The notes beneath the pieces were generated by a model that had not been told where the DNA came from, did not search any database, and was given only the letters and a program-made list of their open reading frames with translations. Positions 25,926 through 50,331 of a DNA stretch of 64,000 nucleotides are shown here, one piece after another. Where the stretch lies: positions 19,242,678-19,306,677 of the forward strand of contig NC_092579.1 of NCBI RefSeq assembly GCF_037975245.1. Direction: 5' to 3'. The translations under genes were made by a program, and so were the position numbers. How positions within the stretch are numbered: position 1 is the first letter of the stretch; each line of letters starts with the position of its first letter. The DNA comes from Apostichopus japonicus (Eukaryota > Echinodermata > Holothuroidea > Aspidochirotida > Stichopodidae).

Positions 25926-26485
25926 TAGGGATGCACCGGATATTCGGTCCGGCCGGACTATCCGGCCGGAAAGTGAGCAATTATCCGGTTCCGGTTCCGG
26001 CCGGATATTTTTCAAAATCCGGCTGGATCTTTTTCAAAATCTGGCCTGATTTATTCCTTGAAAAGGTGTTGGTATTAACTTAAATCAATGTAAACTATTT
26101 CCAAAAATTAATAAAAACATTCAAAGTAAGGAAAAATTAGGTTTAACATGTTTAGTATGAGATTTGTGAAATGTAGCTTCCCGTTTAAAACAAACTTCAT
26201 AGGTAGTATGCAGTATTTTTCCAGCAAACAAATTTACATACTGTATCAAGCTTGTCAACAATTATATTGTAGTTATTTTTTTTAAAGAATGTAGATTACA
26301 CCACTTCAAGTCATATTTAATCTCATAAATGGGGTCTTAATTTCACCTTCTTTATAATATGCGTATACCTCACCTAAGATTTGCTCCTTGTTTCATACTT
26401 CTACTTCTTTTTAATGATTTTCTTTTGTGTAATGAAAAAATCCGGTTCCGGGCGGATCCAAAAATTTGGATCCGGTGCATCCCTA
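25926..26485. mobile_element. hAT-type MITE, 560 bp
   Basis: The termini are inverted: TAGGGATGCACCGGAT at the left and its complement ATCCGGTGCATCCCTA at the right. ATGGTCTC flanks both sides (25918-25925 and 26486-26493), an 8-bp target duplication. Both ends are rich in CCGG-type subterminal motifs. There is no coding frame. The TAGGGATGCACC terminus and 8-bp duplication are typical of hAT elements. Confidence 0.92.
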
Positions 26486-26493
26486 ATGGTCTC

Positions 26494-28295
26494 TGCCTGA
26501 TTCCAACAAATTCAAAGTTCGCCTTGTGAACCACCAAAATTAAGGCAAAAGATCTGTCCTCTTCTGGACAGACATTCTGTGAAAGGAATGGAATTATAGG
26601 TTCAGGTCAAGACTGCTGGTGACCGATTTGCACTGTATGCTCTGTAAAATTGGCTATAGAATGTCTCTGTTCCTACCCTGAAGATCATTTCAAGGAGAAG
26701 TTAACATTCCATATCTTTCAGTCACCTTAAGATCTTTCAACCACTTGTTCTAAACCTGATCCAGCTTCATTAGAGACATCCAAGACTCACAAGTTTACTT
26801 TCATTTTCTCTTCTTCTTCTTTTATATTCTTCTTTCACCTGAGACAGTAATTATAAAGATAAGATTTCATATATTGGAAAGCAGATAGCCATCGCATCTA
26901 GACTCATTTTTATACACTCCCTTCCTCCCCCTCCTCCTGACTACCTAAACAACCCCTGACTGCTGCCTTATTGATATAACTATGTATTAACAAATGTATA
27001 TCATTGTGGTTTCGTAATGGCAGAAATAAACAAAATGAATACCATAGCTTAAATATATCTGTGTTACTATAATAAACTGCATACCAAAACAGAAGCACCA
27101 CTGAAAGCTACAATATCTCAGACCCAGTCCAGCAGGATGTTACAGTCACAGTTCATGGAGTCTTCTTGTGAATCAGTGTGGCCCATGCAATGCTGTAAAT
27201 ACAAACATGAAAGCAACGTGTGTATATATATACCCATGGTGTGAAATAAAATTTCAGTAATTGTTTTACATAAAATCATCTCCCAGCTTGCATACATGCA
27301 GATACCTTTTCCGATGAATGTTTACAAACATGAATAAACTGTACCTCTTTTTGTTACTAAGTATTTCATAAAATGCCGAAACTTCCTTTGATGAACATTG
27401 TTCACTATCATGGTCAAGCCAATAGTAAGGAATGAATGCAATACAAATTGAGAACATCTCATCAGCCAAACAATTTTGAGAGCATGTACCAGTTTAATAC
27501 TAATGAAATAAACATCATTCTTGAAACGAGAAACTTGACAAGTGAAATAAGGACCGACACTTAAGCTACAACCTGTACACTTAGCAAAGATGTAAACTGG
27601 CTTTTCAGCCTACAAAAGTACCAACAACATATTGGTATATTCATGGTAACCCTCATGTGCTTCCATGACTTCTAGCACCTGTGTAATAATATTCTACATC
27701 AACAAGGACAGAGATACTGTATAGTGTACTGTACTTGTCTCTCAATACTCTTAAATTGTGTTTACCATGGATTTTGTTCCTCAAAACTTTCAAATTAAAA
27801 ACCAAGTTTAAGACAATGACTCAACAATGAGAGGTCAACTTAGCAAAGTTTGAACTTGGTTTATAATAATCGAAGTTTCAGTGAAACAGTTCTGCCTACC
27901 ATAAAATCACACCTTATAGGCATCAAAAGAAGTCTATGATCTAATAAATATCTTACTTAAGCCGAGAGTTGGACCAATATTGTTAAGCCTAGCTTCAGGT
28001 CAAAACTATGCTAGTTGATCAAATAAATACATGGATGTATTAAGTTAGTTGCCTACGCTACGCTAGGTAATATCAGCTTGCATGGAGAGTTTTCTCCATA
28101 TTTGAACCATCACCAACATCACTTAGACTGCAGAGCTAGGCCCAATTGCTTGAGAATTTCATATTACAAAGTACCATTGCTTGTATAAGTAGCCTAGGAT
28201 AGGCTAGTTCGTCACCATCTCTATCTAGCCTGCCCTTTGGTAAGCTAACCTAGGTTTTCCGATTTCATTTCATGGTAGGCCTAGCTTGAGGCCTT
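26494..28295. other. Intergenic or intron
   Basis: No gene recognised. A short minus-strand stretch at 27121-27196 has an acceptor-like border but encodes nothing I recognise. TAGGCCTA-like words become common from about 28000. Confidence 0.35.
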
Positions 28296-29190
28296 TAGTT
28301 TCCGGATCCATTTGTTTCCTCCCCTGAAACAACATGATTTTCCTCCCACTAAAAACGTTCCGTAACTTACCTCCCCTACATCATAGAGTCCTGAGTAAGT
28401 TGTCATGTGAAACTAACATTTTCAGGGGAGGAAACTAAGGTATTTCATGGGAGGCATATTGGCTAGGCTATGTGGAAAGAATAGATGTTGTAAGTGGAAT
28501 AACTGTAGGAAAAGATTTAAGAGGGAAAGGTAACATTAAGGGAGAAAAATAACATGGTTAAGGAAACTAACAAATTATTTTCAAGGAGGAGACTTTTGTT
28601 CTGTAGGCTCTGACGGCATATTTTCTTTGTAGAGTAAGCTAAAGAAAGTTGTGATAATATGTAGGAAAATAGGAAATGTGACCAGGTACCTTACTTGAGT
28701 TCAGTGATTGGAAGATAAATATTGTTTGTGAAAATTAGGGCGGATTGTTTGCATAGGATTGTATACGAACATCGGGTAATTCATAGTGATAATGGGTTAT
28801 TTGCATGTATGGTATTCATTGTGGGAATGAAATAACATAGAAAATTTAGCAGATACGTATGCCTCCATAGTTCCTCCTGTAAAATCGTTGTTTTCCCATT
28901 TACCAGTTTATTCAATTACTATAAGTGTCTCTTCCAACATAGCAACCGGTTCCTTGAAATATGTTCCTTTCTTTCACCAAACTCTCCTAAATCACAAGAT
29001 ACATTTACTACTGTTGCTTGCTTCACTACCTAAATTAATTCTTTCCACAGCCTAGCCATCTTTCTTCCCCTCCCCCTCCTCCCCCCTGAAAAACGTTGGT
29101 TTCCTCCCCTAAAATTTCAGGGAGGAAACTAACGTTTTTATTCTTGGAAGTTGGAGATGAAACCAACGTTTTTTCCTGTCCGGAAACTAA
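28296..29190. mobile_element. Probable inverted-repeat element (TTAGTTTCCGGA termini)
   Basis: The left end TTTAGTTTCCGGATCC near 28294 and the right end TGTCCGGAAACTAACG near 29178 are inverted copies. Subterminal TTTCCTCCCCTGAAA-type motifs recur in both orientations (28314, 28423, 29100-29130). No target duplication could be read, so the limits are uncertain. Confidence 0.5.
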
Positions 29191-29844
29191 CGGGAGCCGA
29201 CCTTGCCTATCTGAAATGATGGAAATAGAAAAATAGCAAAGAGAGAGCTTTTATCCTAAGCTAATTTGTCTGGCTGCAATTAGTTTCTTGAGGATGTGTT
29301 ACTGTTAAGTGCTAGATGGCATATGCTATGGTACTTGGTACAATGGTAGGCTACTCTGTAGGAATTTAAAGACAATTAATTAAGTTAGGCCTAGCCTAAC
29401 TGTACTAGCCTTAACCAGAAAGTAATTAGGCCCAACCAGCTAGGTCTAGCATTTTGTCGGCAGATATAAAGTGACTTATTTTACTTACATAAATTGTCTT
29501 CTGAATAACATATAAGGCCTAGGCTAGCATTCCAACTTGCCTTCGTGAGCTAGCCTTTCTTAAGGCCTAAGCGAACCTATTCATGATAGGCTAGCCAAAT
29601 TTCTCACGCTCGCTGACTCAAACAATGTCAAGTACTAACTTGCTCCACAAAACTAATGAACAACCTTCGAGCTGGTGAATATATCTGCCATTCACATTCT
29701 TTTGCAGTTACTCCCCATACAGAATAGGCTACAATTTTCAATTACGTATGAATTGTTAGCCTACGGCTGCCAGGAATAGACGCCATGATAGTTCCTTAAC
29801 AGTTGCGCGAAATTGTGCAGAAACAGTCCGTCGTACATTAACTT
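29191..29844. other. Intergenic, TAGGCCTA-rich
   Basis: AT-rich, with many CTAGGCCTAG-like words. No gene recognised. Confidence 0.4.
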
Positions 29845-30112
29845 ACAAACCTCTTTACTCGGCCGCTGCTCCTGGGAGGGCTAAACTGGTCTAAAATTGC
29901 CTCAATTTTACCCAATTTTTTAACCACATGTGCTTCCATTCATGTTCTTTAACATCCAAGCCACAAAAAGAGCTCATCCTAATTGATAACATAGCAGAAA
30001 AGTTGTTCTCCTGCTCCTAATTGGCACTTTTCCTGAAGGAGAACACTTGCCGCGGATTGATATAGACGCTAATAGGAGTAAGCCACCATAGGCCTAATTA
30101 CCAACCTGAAGC

Positions 30113-30205
30113 TATCCCAGGATTCATCACAGGATTCAGATTCATCCCAGGAATCATCACAGGATTCATCCCAGGATTCATCACAGGATTCATCCCAGGA
30201 TTCAA
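30113..30205. repeat. Short tandem repeat (CAGGATTCATC units)
   Basis: About six units of roughly 14 bp alternating CAGGATTCATCACAGG and CAGGATTCATCCCAGG. It sits just inside the left inverted repeat of the element at 29845-31701. Confidence 0.85.
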
Positions 30206-30423
30206 AGCTGAAAAGAACAATTGCATATAAAATATGAAAAAACATTTTGCTGGAAAAACTGTAGATCTGTACTTCAGAAATTGCATATATTCATCCTTAG
30301 TGTTTCCTGAGTCAGTGTTGAAAAAGACACCATGTCACTCTGTGATCGTAACTTTGGGGTTAGGAAACAAAGCTAAAGGAAGGCTCTCCTCAGTCGTACC
30401 TTCAGATTTGATAGCCACGCACA

Positions 30424-30711
30424 TCAACCCAAATTTGATAAAGATATCACAAAGTGTATTAAGGTGTCAAATTTCTTGAACCTGTTATAATCTGTCTTCA
30501 CAAAGTCACACAACCTAGTGGAGGCTTCAGAAAATCTTGGGTCCAGCTCTTCATTGTGCCTTTTCTTTGGATACAAATACCTTGTGTAATTTGTGTAGCA
30601 TGACTGCTGATATTTGACTTCAATAGCCAGGATACCAGTGTCATCTCTTTCTTTAGCTGCTTGCTGAAGTTTTGCTGCTCCTATGGTAGAACTCATCACT
30701 ACATTGTCCAT
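30424..30711 (-). CDS. Fragment of a transposon-associated Cys/Tyr-rich protein
   Basis: A 95-residue frame inside the inverted-repeat element. It contains AAKERDDTGILAIEVKYQQS followed by CYTNYTRYLYPKKR. A conserved K-Y-x-x-S-C-Y-x-x-Y-T block is familiar from uncharacterised, repeat-associated proteins of marine invertebrates. It is probably a remnant of a larger protein. No function can be assigned, and it may not be expressed. Confidence 0.45.
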   Translation of the reverse strand: MDNVVMSSTIGAAKLQQAAKERDDTGILAIEVKYQQSCYTNYTRYLYPKKRHNEELDPRFSEASTRLCDFVKTDYNRFKKFDTLIHFVISLSNLG

Positions 30712-31804
30712 TTTTCTTGGATGTGTAAATCTATAATGTCCCTGCTTCTCTCTTTTATTTCAGAAAAATTGTTTCAATTCCAAGTTTTATGTTCTAATTT
30801 TACTGCGGGCTAATGTGTGACTTAAAAGTCCTTTTCTTTTTTTCTTTTTTGGGGATTTGAGAGTAGTCTCATCATGATGAGACTTGCAAGTTTCACCAGA
30901 TTTAGTAATGCAACTAAATGAAAGATTAAGATTTTAAATTAATCAATGAAAAAGGGAAAATGTTTGCTATGTGCCAATGCTTTGCTTTCTTGTGAAAATA
31001 TTAAAGATTCTTTCAAGTTTCACACATCCCGTTTATTACTTTTAAAGTAGGCTAGCTAATGAGACAATAGGGCAGTTACAGTAGTCGTTGTGTTAGTTAT
31101 TGTAAAAAGTGACTTTCGTACCACAATATGGTGACATGCTTATGTCACCTTGAAACTGTATGGCTGAGTCATTTCTGTTGGTGGAATTGAACCACCTGCA
31201 AAATAAATTCTGCATCACCTGAACAGATTTGTGAAATTGCCAAAACAGTTACCAAAAAAATGAAATCAAAAGCAATAGAACCATGTAAATTGGAGATGTT
31301 TAAATCATTCCCAAGTGTGAACCATCTTGTGAACACAAGTAACTTCAAATGCCAGTGTCCACACTGTGAGAATTTTTACTTTACAGTAACCACATACCGC
31401 CAACTTTCCCTAACACAGAAAACCTGGGCTAGTGCAAGTATACTACACATGCTATGAAAGTGACCCTTACAGTGGCATACTCCTATTAGAGTCTATATCA
31501 ATCCGCCTGATTTACTCCTTCAGGAAAAGTGCCAAAAAGCAGCATTAGAACATCTTTTGTGACCTGTGGCTTGCATGTTAAAGAGCATGAATGGAAGTAC
31601 ATGTGGTGAGAAAATTGGGTCAATTGAGGCAATTTTAGACCCCTTTAGGCACCCCAGGAGCAGCGTAAGAAATTTGTTTACCACTGAGTGAAGAGGTTTG
31701 TTTAAAAGTGACGAAAACTTCTGGCTCGGATAGCAAAAAATCTACACGGTCATGATATGGGAAATTGATAGTGCCAGAAAGGCCAATTTGTCAGCTATCC
31801 AGCT

Positions 31805-32350
31805 ATCTCAGTGGCGCCCTTTTCAGCTATTTACCACTTTTAACTCATTCGCGATTATTGATTATTGACTTTTTTATTGCGCTCTCATCTACCTATTGAC
31901 ATTTGTCACATTTTGTTGGCGATGAAACCTATTTATTCTTCGTTTATCAGCAAATTAGCAAGGCCCGGAAATGGTCATTTCCGGCGATCTAGGGAGTATC
32001 TTTACTCAAAAAAATTCTGTACGCTCCGCGCCAACCTGTGGTGGCGCTCCGCTTAGATGTATGTATGTATGTATATGTGATCTTCCCGCAAGCAGGAACT
32101 CGCGAAAGAAGCCATGGAGGCTTATAGACTCGCAAGCTGACCGAAGCCAATCTCTCGGCACACATCCATTTAACGTCCATGTCGGGAAGTTGTTATTGAA
32201 CAACACCCTTGCCAGACGACACACATTGCTGTCGGCGGGAATCGACGGGAATAGATAAAGTCGAATAGATAAAGTCGAATAGATAAAGTCGAAAGCGCCC
32301 ATTCAGACCATTCCCGCCCCCTCTGACCAATACCCCTAGCTCCGCCACTG
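31805..32350 (+). mobile_element. Decayed hAT-like MITE of the CAGTGGCGGAGC family, copy A
   Basis: The left end is lost: homology starts inside the element at CCCTTTTCAGCTATTTACCAC. The right terminus CTAGCTCCGCCACTG is intact at 32336-32350. Relative to the copy at 33851 it carries about 210 bp of extra sequence at roughly 32056-32270, ending in a tandem AATAGATAAAGTCG repeat. It contains the shared core module at 31965-32060. Confidence 0.75.
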
Positions 32351-32359
32351 GCTCCCAAT

Positions 32360-33850
32360 CATTCTTCCCCGTCAATCTGTCTAGTATCCCCCCCCCCCCA
32401 AACCGAACCTCGTTTATTAATTAAAGGAATATCTAATGATTAGAGACACTTATTCTAATGGTAAATCAGCAAACAGCAAGCAATAATGATTTAATCACGA
32501 AGATTTTTTTTCAATTTCTTAGTTACACCGTCATTTAACTTCCCACTCAATCCTACAATCCCTGATACCCTTCCATCCCAATGTAGGAAACGTCATCGTT
32601 ACACGCAGCACGCAACCGGATCTTTGTCTAGTTAATTGATCCTTACTGAGTCTCTCAACTTGAAAGCATATTTTTTTCTCCAAATAGATTAGTGAAAGTT
32701 ACACAGTTTTAAATAATAAATTAGAAGCATCGTTTTGTTAAAGCCTTGTATTATCGGCCTAGTCTTCCGATAAGCGTATATTAGCGTAACTTAGGGTTGA
32801 AAGAAATCAGTGAGAGCAGGTATTAATGATATGAACTACATATATATATTTTCAAGACTCATTTAGTACGAATTATTAGGTCCCCCTGGTAACATCATTT
32901 ACCCCCCCCCCCCATTCTCCCTTACCATTCCTCACACTAACCGCTTCTCTTACACCTAATATATGACATATCCTCGTAAAGCATGATGACCTAGGTCCCT
33001 CATTAATCTAATGCATGGGAGGAACTCGGAACTTTCTTCCTTATCCGCATATTCCAAGCTTTCTCCAAGAAAAGAGTTACAGTACCTATTACCCAGATGT
33101 TATGTAAATAATTATAAGCAGCCTCCCTCCTCATAAAACGTGATGATCTATGTCCCTCATTAATCTAAAGCATGGATGAACTCTCAACTTTAAGCATATT
33201 CCAAAGTTTTTCCACAAAAGAGCTACAGAACCTACTAGACAGAAATTATGTAAATGTCATGGACGGCATCCGTAGGGACATCGTTTTTTGGTCCACATTT
33301 GAGTTTCCATCATATCTTTAATCTACTTTTCATACATATCTTTTAATGTGATTGTTATAATGACCACATCTAAGGACTTTTGAGCCGTATTTCTGAATCC
33401 AGTGGAATAGTCTCGCTGAGATATAAAAGGATGAATTTTCCGTATATTTTCACGGTAGGCCCCTCTGTTCAAGGTCAACGCACGACTATAACATTAGGTC
33501 CACTAAGTGCGGATATTGGTCTCCATTTGCCACTATTGCAGCAAACCTAACCGAGCAACGTATCTACGGTGTCTCTTAAAAGACATCATTATTAACAAAG
33601 TCGAAAAGAATTTTTAGTCTCTTTGGTGTCATTTTAAAAGTATTTCTGATTACATTACGTACATATTCGCCCCCCTCCTTTTCTATGAGAAAAGTACTAT
33701 GGGAAACATGACAATGACCGTGCTAATATCAATCTCAAGATTACTAGCGATCAATTCGCTCAATTTGTTTCAAAAAATGGTTGAAAAGTGACATGAATTC
33801 CTCCTCGTTTATTCATTTTATTTGAGCATGTAGAACGCTTGAGATAACAT
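32360..33850. other. Intergenic
   Basis: C-runs at 32388-32400 and 32904-32915. Two segments near 32975 and 33140 repeat each other (GATGACCTAGGTCCCTCATT and GATGATCTATGTCCCTCATT), pointing to a local duplication. No gene recognised. Confidence 0.4.
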
Positions 33851-34217
33851 GAGCGTCCATACAGTCAGGGGCGGATGCCCCCCCCCCTCCCCCGACGGAT
33901 TCAAATGGACTGCTGGTGCCCTTTTCAGCTATTTACCACATTTAACTCATTTGCGATTATTGAATTTTTTATTGCGCTCTCATCTACCTATTGACATTTG
34001 TCACATTTTGTTGGCGATGACACCTATTTATTCTTCGTTTGTCAGCAAATTAGCAAGGCCCGGAAAGGGTCATTTCCGGCGATCTGGGGAGTATCTTTAC
34101 TCCAAAAGATTCTGTACGCTCCGCGACAACCAGTGATGGCGCTCCGCTTAGATAAAGTCGAAAGCGCCCATACAGACCATTCTCGCCCCCTCTGACCAAT
34201 ACCCCTAGCTCCACTAC
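33851..34217 (+). mobile_element. hAT-like MITE of the CAGTGGCGGAGC family, copy B
   Basis: Sequence from GAGCGTCCATACAGTCAGGG to CCCCTAGCTCCACTACAG is collinear with the complete copy at 52477-52854. Both termini have decayed and no target duplication is legible. The core module is at 34055-34150. Confidence 0.8.
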
Positions 34218-34289
34218 AGCATAAATGTTTTCGTGGAAATGGTAACCTTTATAGTCATACAGGTGGTGTGTGTGATGCATTGCTTGTAA

Positions 34290-36115
34290 AAACGATCTCA
34301 AGAATGGAAAATTGGACCAATTTTATAATTGGTGTGTAGGAATACCACATTGAGTAGAAGAACCCTATCATTGTTTACTGGTGGGTCAATTGTCATTTGG
34401 GGTCACCAGAGGTCAAATTGTGAAAACATGTAAACACGATATCTCATGAAGGAAAGCTTGGACTAATCTCATATTAAGTACGTAGTTGTGACACGTTAAG
34501 TTCAAGCCCCTTATTATTTTTGGTGGAGATCAAAGGTCATTTGGCATTACCAGCTAGGGGTCAAATTGTGGTAATCTTGTTATACTTGGCATGTGCATTG
34601 ATCATATAGAGAAGAAGTTAACTGTTTAACGTGGAGGTTAAAGGTAATCTGAGGTCACCAGATGTCAAACACTGAAAACCTTGTAAACACTATATCTCAA
34701 GGGCATGAGGTTAGTTCCAAGGTATTTCGACAACACAGCTAGTTGACCTCTAACGTCATTTCCGTTTAAGATTTGCTGATCGTATTGTGGAGTTTTTGGA
34801 TGTGTTGGGGATAGAGATGAAGATGCTAGTTACTTTTAGAGCATTGTTAAATCGAAATGCATAAAATCAAGTCAACAAATGATGGTAAACGAAGCACTCA
34901 GTGTGCGGTACTGTTTGCATCATTAAGGTAAGCGAAACCCTCAGATCTAGGCCCTAGGTAAAGATGGTACACGAAACACTCAGTTTGCTGTATCAGGTGT
35001 TTGAATCACTGTGTCTGTGCTGTGGTAAGTGAAACACCCTGCATGGAACTCCAAGTGTTTGAATCACTGTCCTGGTACTAAGTGAAAACCCTAAGAATGC
35101 AATACCAAGTTTTGCTGTCGAAACACCATGAAACTAGCCTCAACTAGCTGTGTTGTCGAAACACCTTGACACTAACCTCAGTGAAACCCTCAGAATGTAA
35201 TACCAAGTCATCTTTCATTCACTTCCCATGCTCCATTCATCTCCCATTCTTTATTCCTCAACCTGCCCCATTAATCTACCTTACCCAATTCATCTAACAC
35301 ACCATTCACATACCTCCATTCATTCATCTACTAACCCCACCCACCTTTTGCCATCCACTGATCTACCAAATATACTTCTAACCATTTAGTCAGTCCAACC
35401 ATAATTACAACCTTTACCCACTCTATCTCACTTCAACACACCCAGCCTTTACTTTAGTCTGACAGAAGTTTCTAAAAGAAACATGCTCAACTTTTTCTCC
35501 ATAGACACCAAATAATCTACTTGCAAAAAACTAATACAGGTCACTGGAGGTCAACCTGAGGTTAAAGGTGCTATTCCAAGGACATCTGACGTCAAATCCT
35601 CTGAAGACAAATACATTGAAACCAATATTTTTGAAGTTGATATTTGGTACGTAGGTTGCTTGTAGTAGGTACCACAAGTCTTTTGTGTAGATTCATGGTC
35701 ACTTGAGGTGAAGAGATCTTGAATGGTGAGAACTTTGTAAACATGTTAACTTGATAGGACAAATCCCTGTGAAGTTCTTAGTTGGTGTGCATGTAGATTG
35801 CTTATAGTAGTAAATATGAGAAGCATATTGATGAGAAGTTACTGTTTTTTTACCTCTTGATGGCACAAGCTAGTAGTTTTTTACCAGTGCATATTTAATA
35901 TTTTGGTTTTTGGCCTCTGACCTTTGGTGACCTTCACAGGCACCAAAAACAATAGGGCACACCTTCCCACTATGGCGTATCTACATATCAAGTTTGAGTT
36001 TAGTCCGACTTTCCCTTGTTGAGTTACAGTGTACCCAAGCAAGTGGCACAGACACACATAAACACACGCCAACCTGACTACATAGGTTCCTTTGCTAAAG
36101 CAAGGAACCAAACAT
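34290..36115. repeat. Cluster of degenerate dispersed repeats (GGTCA-type)
   Basis: Repeated variants of GGTCATTTGGGGTCACCAGAGGTCAAA and TTGTAAACACTATATCTCA occur at 34390-34690 and 35530-35770. Spaced variants of GTAAGTGAAACACTCAG occur at 34885-35190. A C/A/T-rich CATTCATCTACC stretch runs from 35215 to 35360. The cluster ends near 36110 with a short self-complementary stretch, GGTTCCTTTGCTAAAGCAAGGAACC. The type is common in marine deuterostome genomes, from memory. Confidence 0.55.
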
Positions 36116-36124
36116 GGAATGCGT

Positions 36125-36345
36125 ATTGATGAATTAATTATTGGTATCAATGGATGAATAAGTGGTATTGATGAATTAATAATTGGTATCAATGAATAAA
36201 TAATTGGTATAGACGAATCAATAATTGGTATTGTCGAAGGAATAATTGGTAATGTCGAAGGAATAATTGGTATCGACGAATCAATAATTGGTAAGACGAA
36301 CTAATAATTGGTAACAAACTGAATTAATAATTGGTATTGAAATTA
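36125..36345. repeat. Tandem repeat, AATAATTGGTA units
   Basis: Units of roughly 24-27 bp, each carrying AATAATTGGTAT followed by a variable GACGAAT, GTCGAAGG or GATGAATT part. About eight units. Confidence 0.85.
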
Positions 36346-36954
36346 ACATTTTGTTAAGACGTATTAAAACATATTTTGCCAAAGTACTTTTCACCAGTCC
36401 ATACATAATTAAATCAAACGAGACAGGAAATCAAAACTATAGAAACCTGTAGAATTTTCTGTATCATTTATTTCCAGCATACATAAGGAGAGACAAAAAT
36501 AAACTTGAAACATAAAACAGAATTGTCATCTCAAGGGAATATCTTCTACAATTTTAAGAGGAATGAATCAGATAAAAGCCTGTCTTAGTTTGATGTCCAA
36601 TACAGCTGATGTTTTAAGCATTAAAAATCTGAATTTCTGATTATCTCAGACGATTTGTAACTATTTATTATCAACCACTTTTAGACCAAAAACCATCGGA
36701 GTGATAAAGCAGGTCTTGTTATGATCGACTTAAGTGTATATCTTAACCAGCTGAGCACACCACTGTAAATTAATATTTTGCCCCCAATGTGGTAAAATGT
36801 AATTGCCTTTTTGCATTAATAAATGACTACATCAGAAATCCATTCCTTTAATTATCTTGTACAGACAGGTTATAGGTGACAGTTTGAACCAAATAAATCT
36901 TTTTCTCTCAAGTGCAACAATCTGATGGATTGGGTTAAATGAGAAACCATTTGT

Positions 36955-37150
36955 CACAAATATAAAGCATGTCACAAAATATTTAGCATGTCACAAAATA
37001 TTTAGCATACCACAAAATATTTAGTTTGTCACTACGTAAAAATTTTTTTTTAGCATGTAACAAACTATTCAGCATGTCACAAAACTATTCACTATATCCC
37101 AAAATATTTAGCATGTCACAAAATATTTAGCATGTCCCAAAATATTTAGT
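36955..37150. repeat. Tandem repeat, AGCATGTCACAAAATATTT units
   Basis: Units of about 20-22 bp, imperfect and partly interrupted near 37030-37060. At least seven recognisable copies. Confidence 0.85.
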
Positions 37151-38053
37151 TATCCACCTCGTCTATGCCCACTGCCATCTCCCAAGAGATCAGGCCTAAA
37201 CATTTGGGCTTTTTACTGGCTAAATGCCAGTGGAATTTGCCATTTACCAGCAGGAAAAAAGGCACTGGCAAAGTTTTCGGTCAGTAGAAGTTTAGACCCA
37301 AATCACAAGGAAAGATAGTAAACAATCAGTCCATCAAAGAATCGACACATCTCACTTACCTAACAAAAGCCCTGTATGACTGACTGCTTATAATCAGCAA
37401 ATATATGTCCTGTACAGCGACTAATTTATAGTAATCCAGGAAAAAAATTGCCAGTCAGAACTTGATTTTAGCCACTGGGTTTTCAAGCACTGACAAATTT
37501 TTTTTTTTCTTAAAGTGGCTGAAATTGTAAAATTCTAGGCCTGGAGATCCTTTCTTTGTATCCTACTTAGCAAACCCTATTTTTTTTTATTGCATATGAT
37601 TCTAAAATATCACATAATTTGAAAGCTACTTGTTTTTATTCCCATAAGTGTAACTCAATTCACATTTCAGTTTTACACATAATTGTTAACATAAACTTCA
37701 CTTAAGTGGTTACAATTACAAAAGGGTATACGTAACTATCAAAGTCCAAAATGAACAAATATATCGGTTTCTCTTCGAGGGAAAACAAATTACGACCAAA
37801 GAATCAAATTCAATCTATATTTAAAGAGTTTTGACAACTTCCTGCTAAGGTTGTATTGCTGTCACCTAAATTATTTCAAAGATACTTTCAATGGCTTTTT
37901 GGATTTAACAACAAGCAAAGAGGGCCTAGTAATTTACAATCAATGACTGAAAGTGCCATCAAAATTGCATTGATGGCTGAAGAACCATTCTTGTTGAATA
38001 AAAGTTAAAAGGAAAAAAAAAACAGTTATTTTTTTCTTTGTACAATTTTATAT
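37151..38053. other. Region downstream of U2AF2
   Basis: AT-rich, probably containing the 3' UTR of the minus-strand U2AF2 gene just below 38054. Nothing else recognised. Confidence 0.4.
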
Positions 38054-50066
<12,013 letters not shown>

Positions 50067-50331
50067 TTTTTGTGAAATATAGCAATTAATATCAGAAGGA
50101 AGATGTGATAATTTCAGACACGCTAAGTCTTGTTGGACTAAAAGTAAACGTCGCGTACAGTATATACGTATGAGCTAGGCGTCACAAAACTGTATTGATA
50201 TAGGCATAGACAATGCATGGTCGTAATCTAAAGCAGGTTGTAGTGCTGCCATCAATTTCTTGGGTCGCGTGCCTAGAAATCATTGAACGCGGATTGGGTG
50301 ACCTTTTGTTGTCATCTATTCGGAACAGTCA
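50067..50331 (-). promoter_or_regulatory. Presumed U2AF2 5' UTR and promoter region
   Basis: This 265-bp stretch lies between the U2AF2 start codon and a large transposon insertion that begins at 50340. No TATA box could be assigned. The core promoter is inferred only from position. Confidence 0.35.

Larger units (their letters stand above)
29845..31701. mobile_element. 1.86-kb DNA element with ~230-bp terminal inverted repeats
   Basis: The left terminus 29845-30090 and right terminus 31470-31701 are diverged inverted copies. Shared words include ATTGAGGCAATTTTAGACC, CCCAGGAGCAGCG, GAAGGAG/CTCCTTC and ATATCAATCCGC read from the outside inwards. The interior holds a minus-strand frame at 30424-30711, a short tandem repeat at 30113-30205 and AT-rich filler. 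No target duplication is clear. The superfamily is unknown. Confidence 0.7.

Noticed and set aside
27121-27196. Minus-strand exon-like segment with acceptor TTTACAG and an in-frame stop
   Set aside because: The short peptide matches nothing I know, in particular not SRP68, and no donor or partner exon was found.
31865-32375. Cluster of overlapping frames on both strands
   Set aside because: All are explained by the MITE with its core module and a short tandem repeat.
36955-37150. CRISPR-like regular repeats
   Set aside because: Imperfect 20-22-bp tandem units with no unique spacers, in an animal genome.
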